Part shown: positions 1 to 7,811 of the stretch, piece by piece
How positions within the stretch are numbered: position 1 is the first letter of the stretch
Layout of the letters: every line of letters begins with the position of its first letter
NCBI GenBank assembly: GCA_002419215.1
Contig: DIFQ01000001.1
Location: 62,001-126,000 of the forward strand
Reading direction: 5' to 3'
DNA from: Syntrophaceae bacterium UBA5744
GTDB taxonomy: Bacteria; Desulfobacterota; Syntrophia; Syntrophales; UBA2192
DNA length: 64,000 nt
The notes under the pieces: model-generated
Told to the model about the DNA's origin: nothing
What the model saw: the letters and a program-made list of their open reading frames with translations, nothing else
Databases searched by the model: none
Program-made: the position numbers and the translations under genes

Positions 1-134
1 ACCTTGATGCCGTCGAGCAGCGCCAGCGAAGCCCGGCCTGTCCGGAGTTTGCCGAAGGACTTTTCGAGAAACTTGATATTCTTCTCCATGTTGTCCTTCA
101 ACTCGGAAAAGACCAGATCCGTCATCTCGCTCAT
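1..134 (-). CDS. frr: Ribosome recycling factor, N-terminal part (cut by window edge)
   Basis: RRF splits the post-termination ribosome together with EF-G. The first 44 codons are present, starting MSEMTDLVFSELKDNMEKN and containing the family hallmark LRTGRASLALLDGIK in the first helix of the coiled-coil domain. The rest lies beyond the left edge. An in-frame second ATG at 125 is possible, but the 134 start is only 1 nt after the pyrH stop, which suggests translational coupling. It is the last gene of the usual rpsB-tsf-pyrH-frr order. Confidence 0.93.
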   Translation of the reverse strand, partial: MSEMTDLVFSELKDNMEKNIKFLEKSFGKLRTGRASLALLDGIK

Positions 135-135
135 G

Positions 136-861
136 TCAGCCTCCCACGATCGTCCCTACGTTTTTCCCGCATATGACGGACTTGATGTTGCCTCTCTTCG
201 CGATGTTGAACACCCGTATGGGGATATTATTTTCCCTGCAAAGAGAAATGGCCGCTGCATCCATGACTTTAAGGTTTTTCGCCAAGGCCTCGGTGTAGCT
301 CACCTTTTTATACAGAATGGCGTCGGCGTGTTTCACGGGATCCTTGTCATAGACCCCGTCGACCTTGGTGGCCTTCAGAATGACATCGGCCTGGATTTCA
401 GCGGCACGAAGGGCCGCCGCCGTATCCGTCGTGAAGTAAGGGTTCCCGGTTCCACCCGCAAAAATGACCACCCTTCCCTTTTCCAGGTGGCGGGTGGCCC
501 TTCTGCGAATGAAGGGCTCGGCCACTTCCCGCATCTCGATGGCAGTCTGGACCCTGCAACTCACCCCGAGCCTCTCGAGGACGCTCTGGATGGCCAGGCT
601 GTTGATCACCGTTGCAAGCATGCCCATGTTGTCGGCCTGGGTGCGCTCCATGCCCCGGGCGCTGCCCTCGACGCCGCGGAAGATATTCCCCCCGCCGACA
701 ACGACACCGATCTCGACGCCCAGCCTTACGACATCGCGGATCTGCTCGGCGATGGTCTGGACGATATCGGGGTCTATGCCGAAGGAGCGGCCCCCCATCA
801 GGGCCTCGCCGCTCAGCTTCAAAAGGACCCGCCTGTAGACGGCTTTTTTTGCGCCTTTCAT
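136..861 (-). CDS. pyrH: UMP kinase
   Basis: UMP kinase phosphorylates UMP to UDP in pyrimidine nucleotide synthesis and is a hexameric amino-acid-kinase-fold enzyme in bacteria. The 241-residue product has the expected length. Visible motifs are [11 protein letters not shown] near residue 11, [12 protein letters not shown] near 51, the [14 protein letters not shown] helix, [20 protein letters not shown] (nucleotide and UMP contacts) and [13 protein letters not shown]. It sits 51 nt after tsf and 1 nt before frr, so it is probably co-transcribed with both. Confidence 0.98.
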   Translation of the reverse strand: MKGAKKAVYRRVLLKLSGEALMGGRSFGIDPDIVQTIAEQIRDVVRLGVEIGVVVGGGNIFRGVEGSARGMERTQADNMGMLATVINSLAIQSVLERLGVSCRVQTAIEMREVAEPFIRRRATRHLEKGRVVIFAGGTGNPYFTTDTAAALRAAEIQADVILKATKVDGVYDKDPVKHADAILYKKVSYTEALAKNLKVMDAAAISLCRENNIPIRVFNIAKRGNIKSVICGKNVGTIVGG

Positions 862-912
862 CTCACCTGCAGCTTTCCGGACATTCCCGGCTTTTTCTAA
901 CAGGGCGTTTTC

Positions 913-1515
913 CTAGGACTCGTCCCCGCCGAGCTGGTAGCGCACAAAACGCTTCACGAGGATGTTCTCGCCCGTCTTGGCGATGGCTGCCTTGATGAGG
1001 TCCTCCACCGTCTTGTTCGTGTCCTTGATGAACTTCTGTTTCACCAGACAGACTTCCTCGTAATACTTCTTGAGTTTTCCCTCGACGATCTTGTCGGCGA
1101 TCTTCTCGGGCTTTCCTTCGGCAATGACCTGCTTGCGATAGATGTCCTTCTCCCTCTGCAGGGCCGCCTCGGGCACGTCCTCGGGCTTCACATAGAGGGG
1201 GTTCATGGCGGCCACATGCATGGCAAGATCCCGGGTGAGGGTCTTGAAGTCGTCCGTCTTGGCCACGAAATCGGTCTCGCAGTTGACTTCGATCATGACG
1301 CCGACTTTGCCGCCCATGTGGATGTAGGAAGTCACCAGGCCGTCCTTTGTGGCACGGGAGGACTTCTTCGTTGCCGCAGACAGTCCCTTCTCCCTCAGAA
1401 AGTCGATCGCCTTTTCAAAATTGCCGCCCGCAACCTTCAGGGCCTCCTTGCAATCCATGATGCCGGCGCCCGTTTTGACTCTCAAATCCTTTACGATATC
1501 CGCCGAGATTTCCAA
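913..1515 (-). CDS. tsf: Elongation factor Ts
   Basis: EF-Ts is the nucleotide-exchange factor of EF-Tu. The 200-residue product is the short form, as in many non-enterobacterial lineages, with an N-terminal UBA-like domain (VKDLRVKTGAGIMDCKEAL) and a core domain carrying VNCETDFVAK. The only sensible start is TTG at 1515. No ATG lies upstream in frame, and a GAGGAGGAGG ribosome-binding site sits about 10 nt upstream. It follows rpsB by 46 nt. The TTG start may keep its level below that of S2. Confidence 0.97.
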   Translation of the reverse strand: MEISADIVKDLRVKTGAGIMDCKEALKVAGGNFEKAIDFLREKGLSAATKKSSRATKDGLVTSYIHMGGKVGVMIEVNCETDFVAKTDDFKTLTRDLAMHVAAMNPLYVKPEDVPEAALQREKDIYRKQVIAEGKPEKIADKIVEGKLKKYYEEVCLVKQKFIKDTNKTVEDLIKAAIAKTGENILVKRFVRYQLGGDES

Positions 1516-1561
1516 TTGATCCGTACCTCCTCCTCATCATCAGAGATGTGTGTTGTTTCGT

Positions 1562-2380
1562 TTAGTTCGCGGTTTTCTCCGCTTCGACCCCGGTCCCCTT
1601 CATCTCGATGCTCTCCGGCACATCGGGCTCGCCGGCCTCTGCATCCTTCACCTCGGGGGCCTGACTCTTGTCGCTTTCCGCCTGGATCTTCTCCTCGAAC
1701 TTCTGCTTGCCTTCGAGGACCGCATCGGCAATCCTACCCGCGAAAAGCTTGATGGCCCGGATGGCATCGTCGTTGCCGGGGATGATGTAGTCCACCACAT
1801 CGGGATCGCAGTTGGTGTCCACGATAGCGACCACGGGAACGCCCAGCTTCCGTGCCTCGTGAACGGCGATATCCTCCTTCTTGGGGTCTACGACGAAAAT
1901 CGCCGCCGGGTGGCCCTTCATCCGTCGAATCCCGCCCAGCACCTTGTCGAGCTTCTCTTTTTCCTTCTGGAAAAGGAGGATCTCCTTCTTCGGGAAGACG
2001 TTGATGGACTCGCTTCCGAAAAGGGAGTCGAGCTCGTTGAGGCGGTCGATGCGCTTCTTGATGGTCGAGAAGTTGGTGAGCATCCCACCCAACCAGCGGT
2101 AGTTCACGTAGGGCATCCCGCTGCGTTCGGCCTCCTCGCGGATGGATTCCTGGGCCTGCTTCTTGGTTCCCACAAAAAGGATCTCGCCTCCGTTGGCAAC
2201 GGTGTTGACAACAAAGCTGTAAGCCCCCTTGAACATCTCAACCGTTTGTTGAAGGTCAATGATGTAAATGCCGTTGCGTGCGCCGAAAATGTAGGGTTTC
2301 ATCTTGGGGTTCCACTTATTGGTCTGATGACCGAAGTGCACACCCGACTCGAGCAGCAATTTCATCGATACGGTAGACAT
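1562..2380 (-). CDS. rpsB: 30S ribosomal protein S2
   Basis: S2 binds the 30S subunit between head and body. The start at 2380 ([20 protein letters not shown]) is chosen because AGGAAAGGAG lies just upstream. The frame stays open for a further 40 codons, but that extension has no family resemblance. The 272-residue protein shows [30 protein letters not shown] and VDTNCDPD, and an acidic, low-complexity C-terminal tail after residue 230. It is first in the rpsB-tsf-pyrH-frr operon, with a sigma-70-like promoter about 110 nt upstream. The leader is long enough for S2 autoregulation as known in other bacteria, but I see no specific proof of it. Confidence 0.97.
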   Translation of the reverse strand: MSTVSMKLLLESGVHFGHQTNKWNPKMKPYIFGARNGIYIIDLQQTVEMFKGAYSFVVNTVANGGEILFVGTKKQAQESIREEAERSGMPYVNYRWLGGMLTNFSTIKKRIDRLNELDSLFGSESINVFPKKEILLFQKEKEKLDKVLGGIRRMKGHPAAIFVVDPKKEDIAVHEARKLGVPVVAIVDTNCDPDVVDYIIPGNDDAIRAIKLFAGRIADAVLEGKQKFEEKIQAESDKSQAPEVKDAEAGEPDVPESIEMKGTGVEAEKTAN

Positions 2381-2490
2381 AGAATTCTCCTTTCCTGTTT
2401 GTTTCCTCCACCCCTTCACCTTGCCGGGGAACTTTTCTCGCGAAAAGCAACAGGCCCGGCAATCCGAGGGTGTGAGAGATAGAACGGGTT

Positions 2491-2519
2491 TAGTTAGCAC
2501 AAAGCGTTATATTTGGCAA
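2491..2519 (-). promoter_or_regulatory. Sigma-70-like promoter of rpsB operon
   Basis: Read on the minus strand there is TTGCCA (2519-2514), a 17-nt spacer and TAACTA (2496-2491). Transcription would start near 2484 and leave a leader of about 100 nt before rpsB. This is inference from motif spacing. Confidence 0.5.
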
Positions 2520-2530
2520 ATAAAAATTTA

Positions 2531-2570
2531 ATCCCCCTGCCCCCTTTCGTGCAAGAGGGAGCCGGGGGAT
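2531..2570. repeat. C/G-run hairpin of the ATCCCCC...GGGGGAT type
   Basis: Perfect 7-bp arms ATCCCCC (2531-2537) and GGGGGAT (2564-2570) enclose a second, imperfect CCCTTT/AAGAGGG pairing. A related element lies at 61112-61193. It separates argJ from the rpsB promoter. It could act as a terminator or be a small non-autonomous repeat; no transposase or target-site duplication is visible. Confidence 0.6.
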
Positions 2571-2580
2571 CCTTTTCTTC

Positions 2581-2611
2581 CCCGATACCCTATACCCGAG
2601 ACCCGATACCC
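2581..2611. repeat. Heptad tandem repeat (CCCGATA type) at the argJ 3' end
   Basis: Successive 7-nt words are CCCGATA, CCCTATA, CCCGAGA, CCCGATA and CCCGG. On the argJ sense strand they read GGGTATC-like and begin three bases after the argJ stop codon. The same word family recurs around 50531-50670. Confidence 0.8.
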
Positions 2612-2614
2612 GGT

Positions 2615-3811
2615 TCAGGTCGTGTAATGCGCGTTGATCTTGACGTAATCGACGGTCAGATCCGAGCTGTAGACCCGGAAGCCCTTCGTGCCCTGCCCGA
2701 GTTTCACCAGGACCTTGATCTGTTCCTTCTTCATCACCTCGGCAAGCTCCTGCAGGTGGCTCGTAATCCCCCGGCCTTGCTTGAACAGCGGAAGCCCGTC
2801 GAAGTAGAGCTCCACGGCATCGCCGTTTATGGGCACGCCTGCCGCGCCAACGGCCGAAATCACCCGGCCCCAGTTCGGGTCCCCGCCGTAAAAGGCTGTC
2901 TTGACGAGGTTCGACCGGGCGATCTGGTAGGCAACGGCTTTTGCCTCCCCCGTCGTCTTCGCCCCCTCGATGACGATCTCGATGAGTTTCGTCGCACCTT
3001 CCCCGTCGCGGACGATGGATTTGGCGAGTTCCGTCATCACTTCGGTGAGCATCCCCGCAAAAACGGCAAAATCCCTTGTCGACGTTCGAATCTTGCGATT
3101 TCCGGCAAGGCCGTTTGCCAGGATCAGGACCGTGTCGTTCGTGCTCATGCACCCGTCGACGCTGATGGCATTGAAACTCTGGTCGACCGCCTCCCGAAGC
3201 GCCCTCTTCATGGCCTGGTCGTCGATGTCGGCGTCCGTCAGGACGAAGGACAGCAGGGTCGCCATGCCGGGCTCGATCATACCCGCCCCCTTGGCAATCC
3301 CGCAGACACAGATGTCGCTTCCGCCGACAGGCCCCTCCCGGAACTGGATCTTCGGGTAGCGGTCCGTCGTCATGATCGCCTGCGCCGCTTCGGGGATTCC
3401 ATCGGGGGAGAGCCCCTTGACGAGCCGGCTCACGCTGCCGGCCACCTTGTCGATGGGCAGCTTGCGGCCGATGACGCCCGTCGAGGCCACGAGGACCTGG
3501 GATTCGTCGATCTGCAGCGCTCCGGCGCAGAAGCGCGCCATTTTCACGGCATCCTGATAGCCCTCGTCCCCGGTGGCCGCGTTGGCATTGCCGCTGTTGA
3601 TGATGACGGCCCGCGATGTGCCGCTCTTGATGCGCTCGAGGTCGAGCAGCACCGGCGCCGCCTTGAAGACGTTCGTCGTGAAGACGCCTGCCGCCTTCGC
3701 GGGCGCCTCGGAATACAGGAGCGCCAAGTCCTTCCTGCCGTCCTCCTTGATCCCCGACGCGATCCCCGCGGCCTGAAACCCGGGAACCTCGAATTTTCCG
3801 TTTTCCGCCAT
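2615..3811 (-). CDS. argJ: Glutamate N-acetyltransferase / amino-acid N-acetyltransferase
   Basis: ArgJ moves the acetyl group from N-acetylornithine to glutamate, closing the acetyl cycle of arginine synthesis; bifunctional forms also use acetyl-CoA. The 398-residue product is made as one chain that self-cleaves before a conserved threonine, seen here in KGAGMIEPGMATLLSF. Other family motifs are INSGNANAATG, STGVIGRKLPI, MTTDRYPK and the C-terminal DYVKINAHYTT. AGAGGAAGGG precedes the ATG at 3811. Whether it is mono- or bifunctional cannot be read from sequence. It lies upstream of the rpsB operon on the same strand but is separated by a hairpin and heptad repeats. Confidence 0.96.
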   Translation of the reverse strand: MAENGKFEVPGFQAAGIASGIKEDGRKDLALLYSEAPAKAAGVFTTNVFKAAPVLLDLERIKSGTSRAVIINSGNANAATGDEGYQDAVKMARFCAGALQIDESQVLVASTGVIGRKLPIDKVAGSVSRLVKGLSPDGIPEAAQAIMTTDRYPKIQFREGPVGGSDICVCGIAKGAGMIEPGMATLLSFVLTDADIDDQAMKRALREAVDQSFNAISVDGCMSTNDTVLILANGLAGNRKIRTSTRDFAVFAGMLTEVMTELAKSIVRDGEGATKLIEIVIEGAKTTGEAKAVAYQIARSNLVKTAFYGGDPNWGRVISAVGAAGVPINGDAVELYFDGLPLFKQGRGITSHLQELAEVMKKEQIKVLVKLGQGTKGFRVYSSDLTVDYVKINAHYTT

Positions 3812-3869
3812 GCTTTTTCCCTTCCTCTCAAGGATGCATCGATAAAGGTCTCTGAGCGAGCTTTTGAAG

Positions 3870-3984
3870 CGTTTCTCGTGAACCGCTCTTATCGAAGCGA
3901 AACGCCCGCAAACCCATATGTCTGAGCCTGAAGGGCGAGTTTATGGGTTTGCAGTGAAGCAAGATCTAGAGCGGTCGAGAAACG
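3870..3984. repeat. Nested long inverted repeat between secA and argJ
   Basis: The outer arms CGTTTCTCG-TGA-ACCGCTC (3870-3888) pair with GAGCGGT-CGAGAAACG (3969-3984) with one 3-nt bulge. Inside them GCAAACCCATA (3908-3918) pairs perfectly with TATGGGTTTGC (3942-3952). No open frame explains it. It lies in the secA-argJ gap on the minus strand, so it would be transcribed only by read-through from secA or from a local promoter. It could be a structured RNA, a terminator without U-tract or a decayed repeat. Confidence 0.7.
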
Positions 3985-4019
3985 GTTCAGCGAGCGATGA
4001 GATCTTTTTCGATGCGACC

Positions 4020-6542
4020 TTATTTCCCGCAGCACTTCTTGTACTTCTTCCCGCTCCCGCAGGGGCACGGGTCGTTGCGGCCGACCTTGTCGGCCGCCTC
4101 CCTCCTGACCTGCTTCACCGCAGCGCCTGCCGTACCGTGCGTCATCACCACATCGCGCTGTGTCTTGTCCCTGAAGGTCTCCACTTCCTCCTCCCGCTGG
4201 ATCTGGACCAGGGAAAGCTTCTGGAGAGTGTCCTGCCGCACGCGGTACATCATGTCCAGGTACATCTCGTAGCCTTCCTTCTGGTACTCCCGGACAGGGT
4301 CTTTCTGGGCATAGCCCCGGAGCCCGATGCCTTCCCGGAGGTGATCCATCCCCAGGAGATGGTCTTTCCAGAAGGCATCGATGGACTGGAGCATAATGGC
4401 CTTCATCAGGTAGTCCCAGAGCGGCTTGCCGAAATTCTGCTCCTTGCGGTGCAGATGCGCCAGGACGGCGGAGCGGATCTCCTCGGTGATCGCGTCCGGG
4501 CTCAGCCGTTCCCGCCCCTCGTCACTGAAGCGAAGTTTGAGGGAGAAGAGCTGATACAGGATGTCATCGAGGCCCTTGAGGTTCCGCTCCTCGGGGTGCG
4601 TTTTCTCGTCCACGTATTCCCCGACGGTGGTTTCGACGACCTCGTCGAGCATCTCCTCGAGCATCCCCCAGGGATCCTCGCCCTTGAGGACGTCCTTGCG
4701 CTGGTCGTAAATGGCCACGCGCTGGGCGTTCATCACGTTGTCGTACTCCAGGAGGTGCTTGCGGATGTCGAAGTTGTGCGCCTCGACCCGTCTCTGTGCG
4801 TTCTCGATCGCCTTGCTCAGCAGGTTGGCTTCGATCGGCTGGCCCTCTTCGATGCCGATACGCTCCATGATGGACTGGATGCGCTCGCCTCCGAAGATCC
4901 GCAACAGATCGTCATCGAGGGAAAGGTAGAAACGCGAGGAGCCCGCATCGCCCTGGCGACCGGAGCGTCCCCGGAGCTGGTTGTCGATCCGCCGGCTCTC
5001 GTGGCGCTCCGTGCCGAGGATGTGCAGCCCGCCCAGCTGCGCGACCCCCTCCCCCAGCTTGATGTCGGTCCCGCGGCCGGCCATGTTCGTCGAAATGGTG
5101 ACGCCGCCCCAATGTCCCGCCTGGCTGATGATCTCCGCTTCCCGCTCGTGGTGCTTGGCGTTGAGAACGTGATGTTTGACGCCTTTCCGGGTGAGCATGG
5201 CGCTCAGCTTTTCCGAGTTTTCGATGGAGATGGTGCCGACGAGTACGGGCCGCCCCTGCTTGTGCAGCTCCTTGATCTCCTCGATGGCGGCATCGTACTT
5301 TTCCTTCTCCGTCCGATAGATCACGTCGGCGTGATCCGTCCGGATCATGGGCATGTTCGTGGGGATCACCATGACCTCGAGGTCGTAGATCTCCTTGAAC
5401 TCGGCCGCTTCCGTGTCCGCCGTTCCGGTCATCCCGGCCAGCTTCTCGTACATCCGGAAGTAGTTCTGGAAGGTGACGGAAGCCAGCGTCTGGTTCTCCC
5501 GCTCGATCTTGACGTTTTCCTTCGCCTCGAGGGCCTGGTGCAGCCCCTCGCTGTAGCGCCGTCCGGGCATGAGGCGGCCCGTGAACTCGTCGACGATGAG
5601 CACCTCGCCGTCCTTCACGACATAGTCCACGTCTCGTTTGAACAGGGTGTGTGCCTTCAGGGCCTGGTTCACATGATGGAGCAGCTCGATGTTGCGCGGG
5701 TCGAAGAGGTTCTCGACCTTCAGGGATTTCTCAACCCGCGCCACCCCCTCCTCGGTCAGGACGACGGTCCGGGCCTTCTCGTCGATCGTGTAATCCTTTT
5801 CCTTCCTGATCCCGGGGATGATCTGGTTGATCCGGTAGTACTTGTCCGTCGACTCCTCGGAAGGGCCCGAAATGATGAGCGGGGTCCTCGCCTCGTCGAT
5901 GAGGATACTGTCGACCTCGTCGACGATGGCATAGTGGAAGTCCCTCTGGACGTAATCCTCGAGGGTGAACTTCATGTTGTCCCGCAGGTAGTCGAACCCG
6001 AACTCGTTGTTCGTGCCGTAGGTGATGTCGCAGCCATAGGCCTTGCGCCTTTCCTCGTCGGTCAGACCGTGCACGATGATGCCGACCGAGAGCCCCAGGA
6101 AATTGTAGATCGGCCCCATCCAGGAGGCGTCCCGCCGGGCCAGGTAGTCGTTCACGGTGACCAGCTGGGCCCCCTTGCCGGCGAGGGCATTCAGGTACAG
6201 GGGCATGGTGGCGGCAAGGGTCTTGCCTTCGCCCGTCTTCATCTCGGCGATCTTGCCCTCGTGGAGCACAATCCCGCCGATGAGCTGCACGTCGAAGGGC
6301 CGCATCCCCACGGTCCTCCATGCCGCTTCCCGGACAACGGCGAAGGCCTCCGTCAGGATGTCGTCGGGGGAGGCCCCGTTTGCCAGCCTTTCCTTGAATG
6401 CGGCCGTCTTGGCCTTCAACTCGTCGTCGGAGAGCTTCTTGATGGCGGGCTCGAGGCGGTTGATCGCGTCAACGAGAGGCGCAATGCGCTTCAACTCCCG
6501 CTCGTTCTTGGTTCCGAACATCTTCTGGATGAAATTCAACAT
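4020..6542 (-). CDS. secA: Preprotein translocase ATPase SecA
   Basis: SecA drives export of unfolded preproteins through SecYEG at the inner membrane. The 840-residue protein has Walker [12 protein letters not shown] around residues 101-111, the DEAD-like [20 protein letters not shown] around 205-225, the preprotein-crosslinking domain, helicase motif [11 protein letters not shown] and GRSGRQGD. It ends in the zinc-binding SEC-C motif [18 protein letters not shown]. The ATG at 6542 is preceded by only a weak AGGTTGGG. A rho-independent hairpin ends about 11 nt before the start codon, so expression probably depends on read-through or on a promoter inside the upstream peptidase gene. Confidence 0.98.
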   Translation of the reverse strand: MLNFIQKMFGTKNERELKRIAPLVDAINRLEPAIKKLSDDELKAKTAAFKERLANGASPDDILTEAFAVVREAAWRTVGMRPFDVQLIGGIVLHEGKIAEMKTGEGKTLAATMPLYLNALAGKGAQLVTVNDYLARRDASWMGPIYNFLGLSVGIIVHGLTDEERRKAYGCDITYGTNNEFGFDYLRDNMKFTLEDYVQRDFHYAIVDEVDSILIDEARTPLIISGPSEESTDKYYRINQIIPGIRKEKDYTIDEKARTVVLTEEGVARVEKSLKVENLFDPRNIELLHHVNQALKAHTLFKRDVDYVVKDGEVLIVDEFTGRLMPGRRYSEGLHQALEAKENVKIERENQTLASVTFQNYFRMYEKLAGMTGTADTEAAEFKEIYDLEVMVIPTNMPMIRTDHADVIYRTEKEKYDAAIEEIKELHKQGRPVLVGTISIENSEKLSAMLTRKGVKHHVLNAKHHEREAEIISQAGHWGGVTISTNMAGRGTDIKLGEGVAQLGGLHILGTERHESRRIDNQLRGRSGRQGDAGSSRFYLSLDDDLLRIFGGERIQSIMERIGIEEGQPIEANLLSKAIENAQRRVEAHNFDIRKHLLEYDNVMNAQRVAIYDQRKDVLKGEDPWGMLEEMLDEVVETTVGEYVDEKTHPEERNLKGLDDILYQLFSLKLRFSDEGRERLSPDAITEEIRSAVLAHLHRKEQNFGKPLWDYLMKAIMLQSIDAFWKDHLLGMDHLREGIGLRGYAQKDPVREYQKEGYEMYLDMMYRVRQDTLQKLSLVQIQREEEVETFRDKTQRDVVMTHGTAGAAVKQVRREAADKVGRNDPCPCGSGKKYKKCCGK

Positions 6543-6552
6543 GGCCCAACCT

Positions 6553-6578
6553 AAAAAAACCCGGTAAGTCCTTACCGG
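6553..6578 (-). terminator. Rho-independent terminator just before secA
   Basis: On the minus strand CCGGTAAG and CTTACCGG form an 8-bp perfect inverted repeat (6578-6561), followed by a run of seven T (6559-6553). It ends transcription of the M23 peptidase gene, and its U-tract lies directly before the secA ribosome-binding region. Confidence 0.8.
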
Positions 6579-6614
6579 ATTTGAGTGTATACCTTATTTT
6601 TTCGAAAAAGGGAA

Positions 6615-7532
6615 TCAGCGGAGATAGTTCCTGGGGTTGACGTAAACTCCGTTCAGGCTCACGGAGTAGTGGAGGTGGGCGCCGGTGCTGCGGCCTGAAT
6701 TCCCGACATACCCGATGACATCGCCCCTCTTGACGACCTGCCCCTTGCTCACGGCGGCCCGGAAAAGGTGCGCGTAGAGGGTCCCGATGCCCCTTCCGTG
6801 TTCGATCTGAATCATGAGACCCATGTCGGGCCGTTTCTCCACGTTCGACACGATGCCGTTGGCCGGCGCCTTGATGGGGGCTCCCAGCTTGGTTGCAATG
6901 TCGATAGCCGAATGGAACTCGCTTCGCCCGCCGAAGGGGTTTGTCCTGCGCCCGAATTCGGAGGTCACCCAGCCCGTGACAGGCCAGACGGAGGGTGTAA
7001 CCGCAGCAATCGATCGCTGTCCGTGGAGATATTCCTGCAGTTCAGCCAGGCTGCGCTCCCGCGCCGAGGCATCCTCGAGCAGCCGATCCATGTGCCGGTT
7101 CAGGTTCGTCAGCTTGTCGGGACCGGCCTCATCGGCCGGCATCGGCCCGCCGACCCCGAGGACCTGCTCCCTCGCTTTTGGATCTTCCTTCCTGGAAAGC
7201 TTCCGGGACTTGCCGGTCAACTCGCTCGCCATGTTCCGGATTTTTTCATCGACCTTTTTGAGTTCGGCCAGCTGCCTGTCGAAGAAGGAAATCTTCTCGT
7301 GAAGCGTGTCGATCTGTTCCTGCTGTGTCGATGTCAGCTCACGCAGGTTGTCCAGTTCCATCTGCTTCAGCTTTAGCGTCAGGTAATCGACTGCACAGTA
7401 TCCGAAGAAACAGAAGAAGATTACCGCGAAGACGGCCGTAAGTTGGAAATGCCGAGGGGTGGCGAGGAACTTCTTGACGGAATCCTTTTTCTTGTGCGGA
7501 ATGATCAAGAGGGTATAAAAATGCTTCGGCAT
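6615..7532 (-). CDS. Membrane-anchored M23 (LytM) peptidase with coiled coil
   Basis: The 305-residue product has a short basic cytoplasmic N-terminus, one membrane segment near residues 33-52 (FAVIFFCFFGYCAVDYL), a coiled coil to about residue 105, and a C-terminal LytM domain. The LytM metal ligands are present: H and D in EFHSAIDIA and the HLHYSV motif. The domain opens with GWVTSEFGRRTNPF. Such proteins either cut peptidoglycan crosslinks or, when degenerate, activate amidases; with intact ligands it is probably an active endopeptidase facing the periplasm. AAGGATGAGG precedes the ATG. Confidence 0.88.
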   Translation of the reverse strand: MPKHFYTLLIIPHKKKDSVKKFLATPRHFQLTAVFAVIFFCFFGYCAVDYLTLKLKQMELDNLRELTSTQQEQIDTLHEKISFFDRQLAELKKVDEKIRNMASELTGKSRKLSRKEDPKAREQVLGVGGPMPADEAGPDKLTNLNRHMDRLLEDASARERSLAELQEYLHGQRSIAAVTPSVWPVTGWVTSEFGRRTNPFGGRSEFHSAIDIATKLGAPIKAPANGIVSNVEKRPDMGLMIQIEHGRGIGTLYAHLFRAAVSKGQVVKRGDVIGYVGNSGRSTGAHLHYSVSLNGVYVNPRNYLR

Positions 7533-7714
7533 TGCTCATCCTCATCCTTGCGTTGTACTCGAAAAGCGGAAATCAGAGTCTCCGTTTTCCCCTACAAGTG
7601 CGGGAAGAAAGAAGTCGCGTGATGCCGAGGGACAATTCATATCCCCCAAATCACAGCGTCGAAAAACGCCCCGTTCAGAACCTGGCAGCAGCCTGGTTTC
7701 AGAGGCAGGGCAAC

Positions 7715-7743
7715 TACATACCCGCAAAAAAACATCCTGTCAA
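7715..7743 (-). promoter_or_regulatory. Sigma-70-like promoter of the M23 peptidase gene
   Basis: On the minus strand TTGACA (7743-7738), exactly 17 nt, and TATGTA (7720-7715). The predicted start near 7708 gives a leader of roughly 175 nt before the gene at 7532. Confidence 0.65.
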
Positions 7744-7811
7744 GCCGAAATCGATGTTTTCGAGAATAAAATAACGATATCTGCTACTTATCGATAACTC
7801 CGGGTCAAATT

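Noticed and set aside
2381..2500. 40-codon N-terminal extension of S2
   Set aside because: The frame is open but unlike any S2 N-terminus, and a strong ribosome-binding site lies immediately before the inner ATG at 2380.
3918..6554. Long open frame on the plus strand opposite secA
   Set aside because: It mirrors the secA codons, has no recognisable domain or ribosome-binding site, and reads as low-complexity Val/Leu/Asp-rich sequence typical of antisense shadows in GC-rich genes.
7533..7774. Small plus-strand open frame upstream of the M23 gene
   Set aside because: It overlaps a near-consensus minus-strand promoter and has no ribosome-binding site or similarity.
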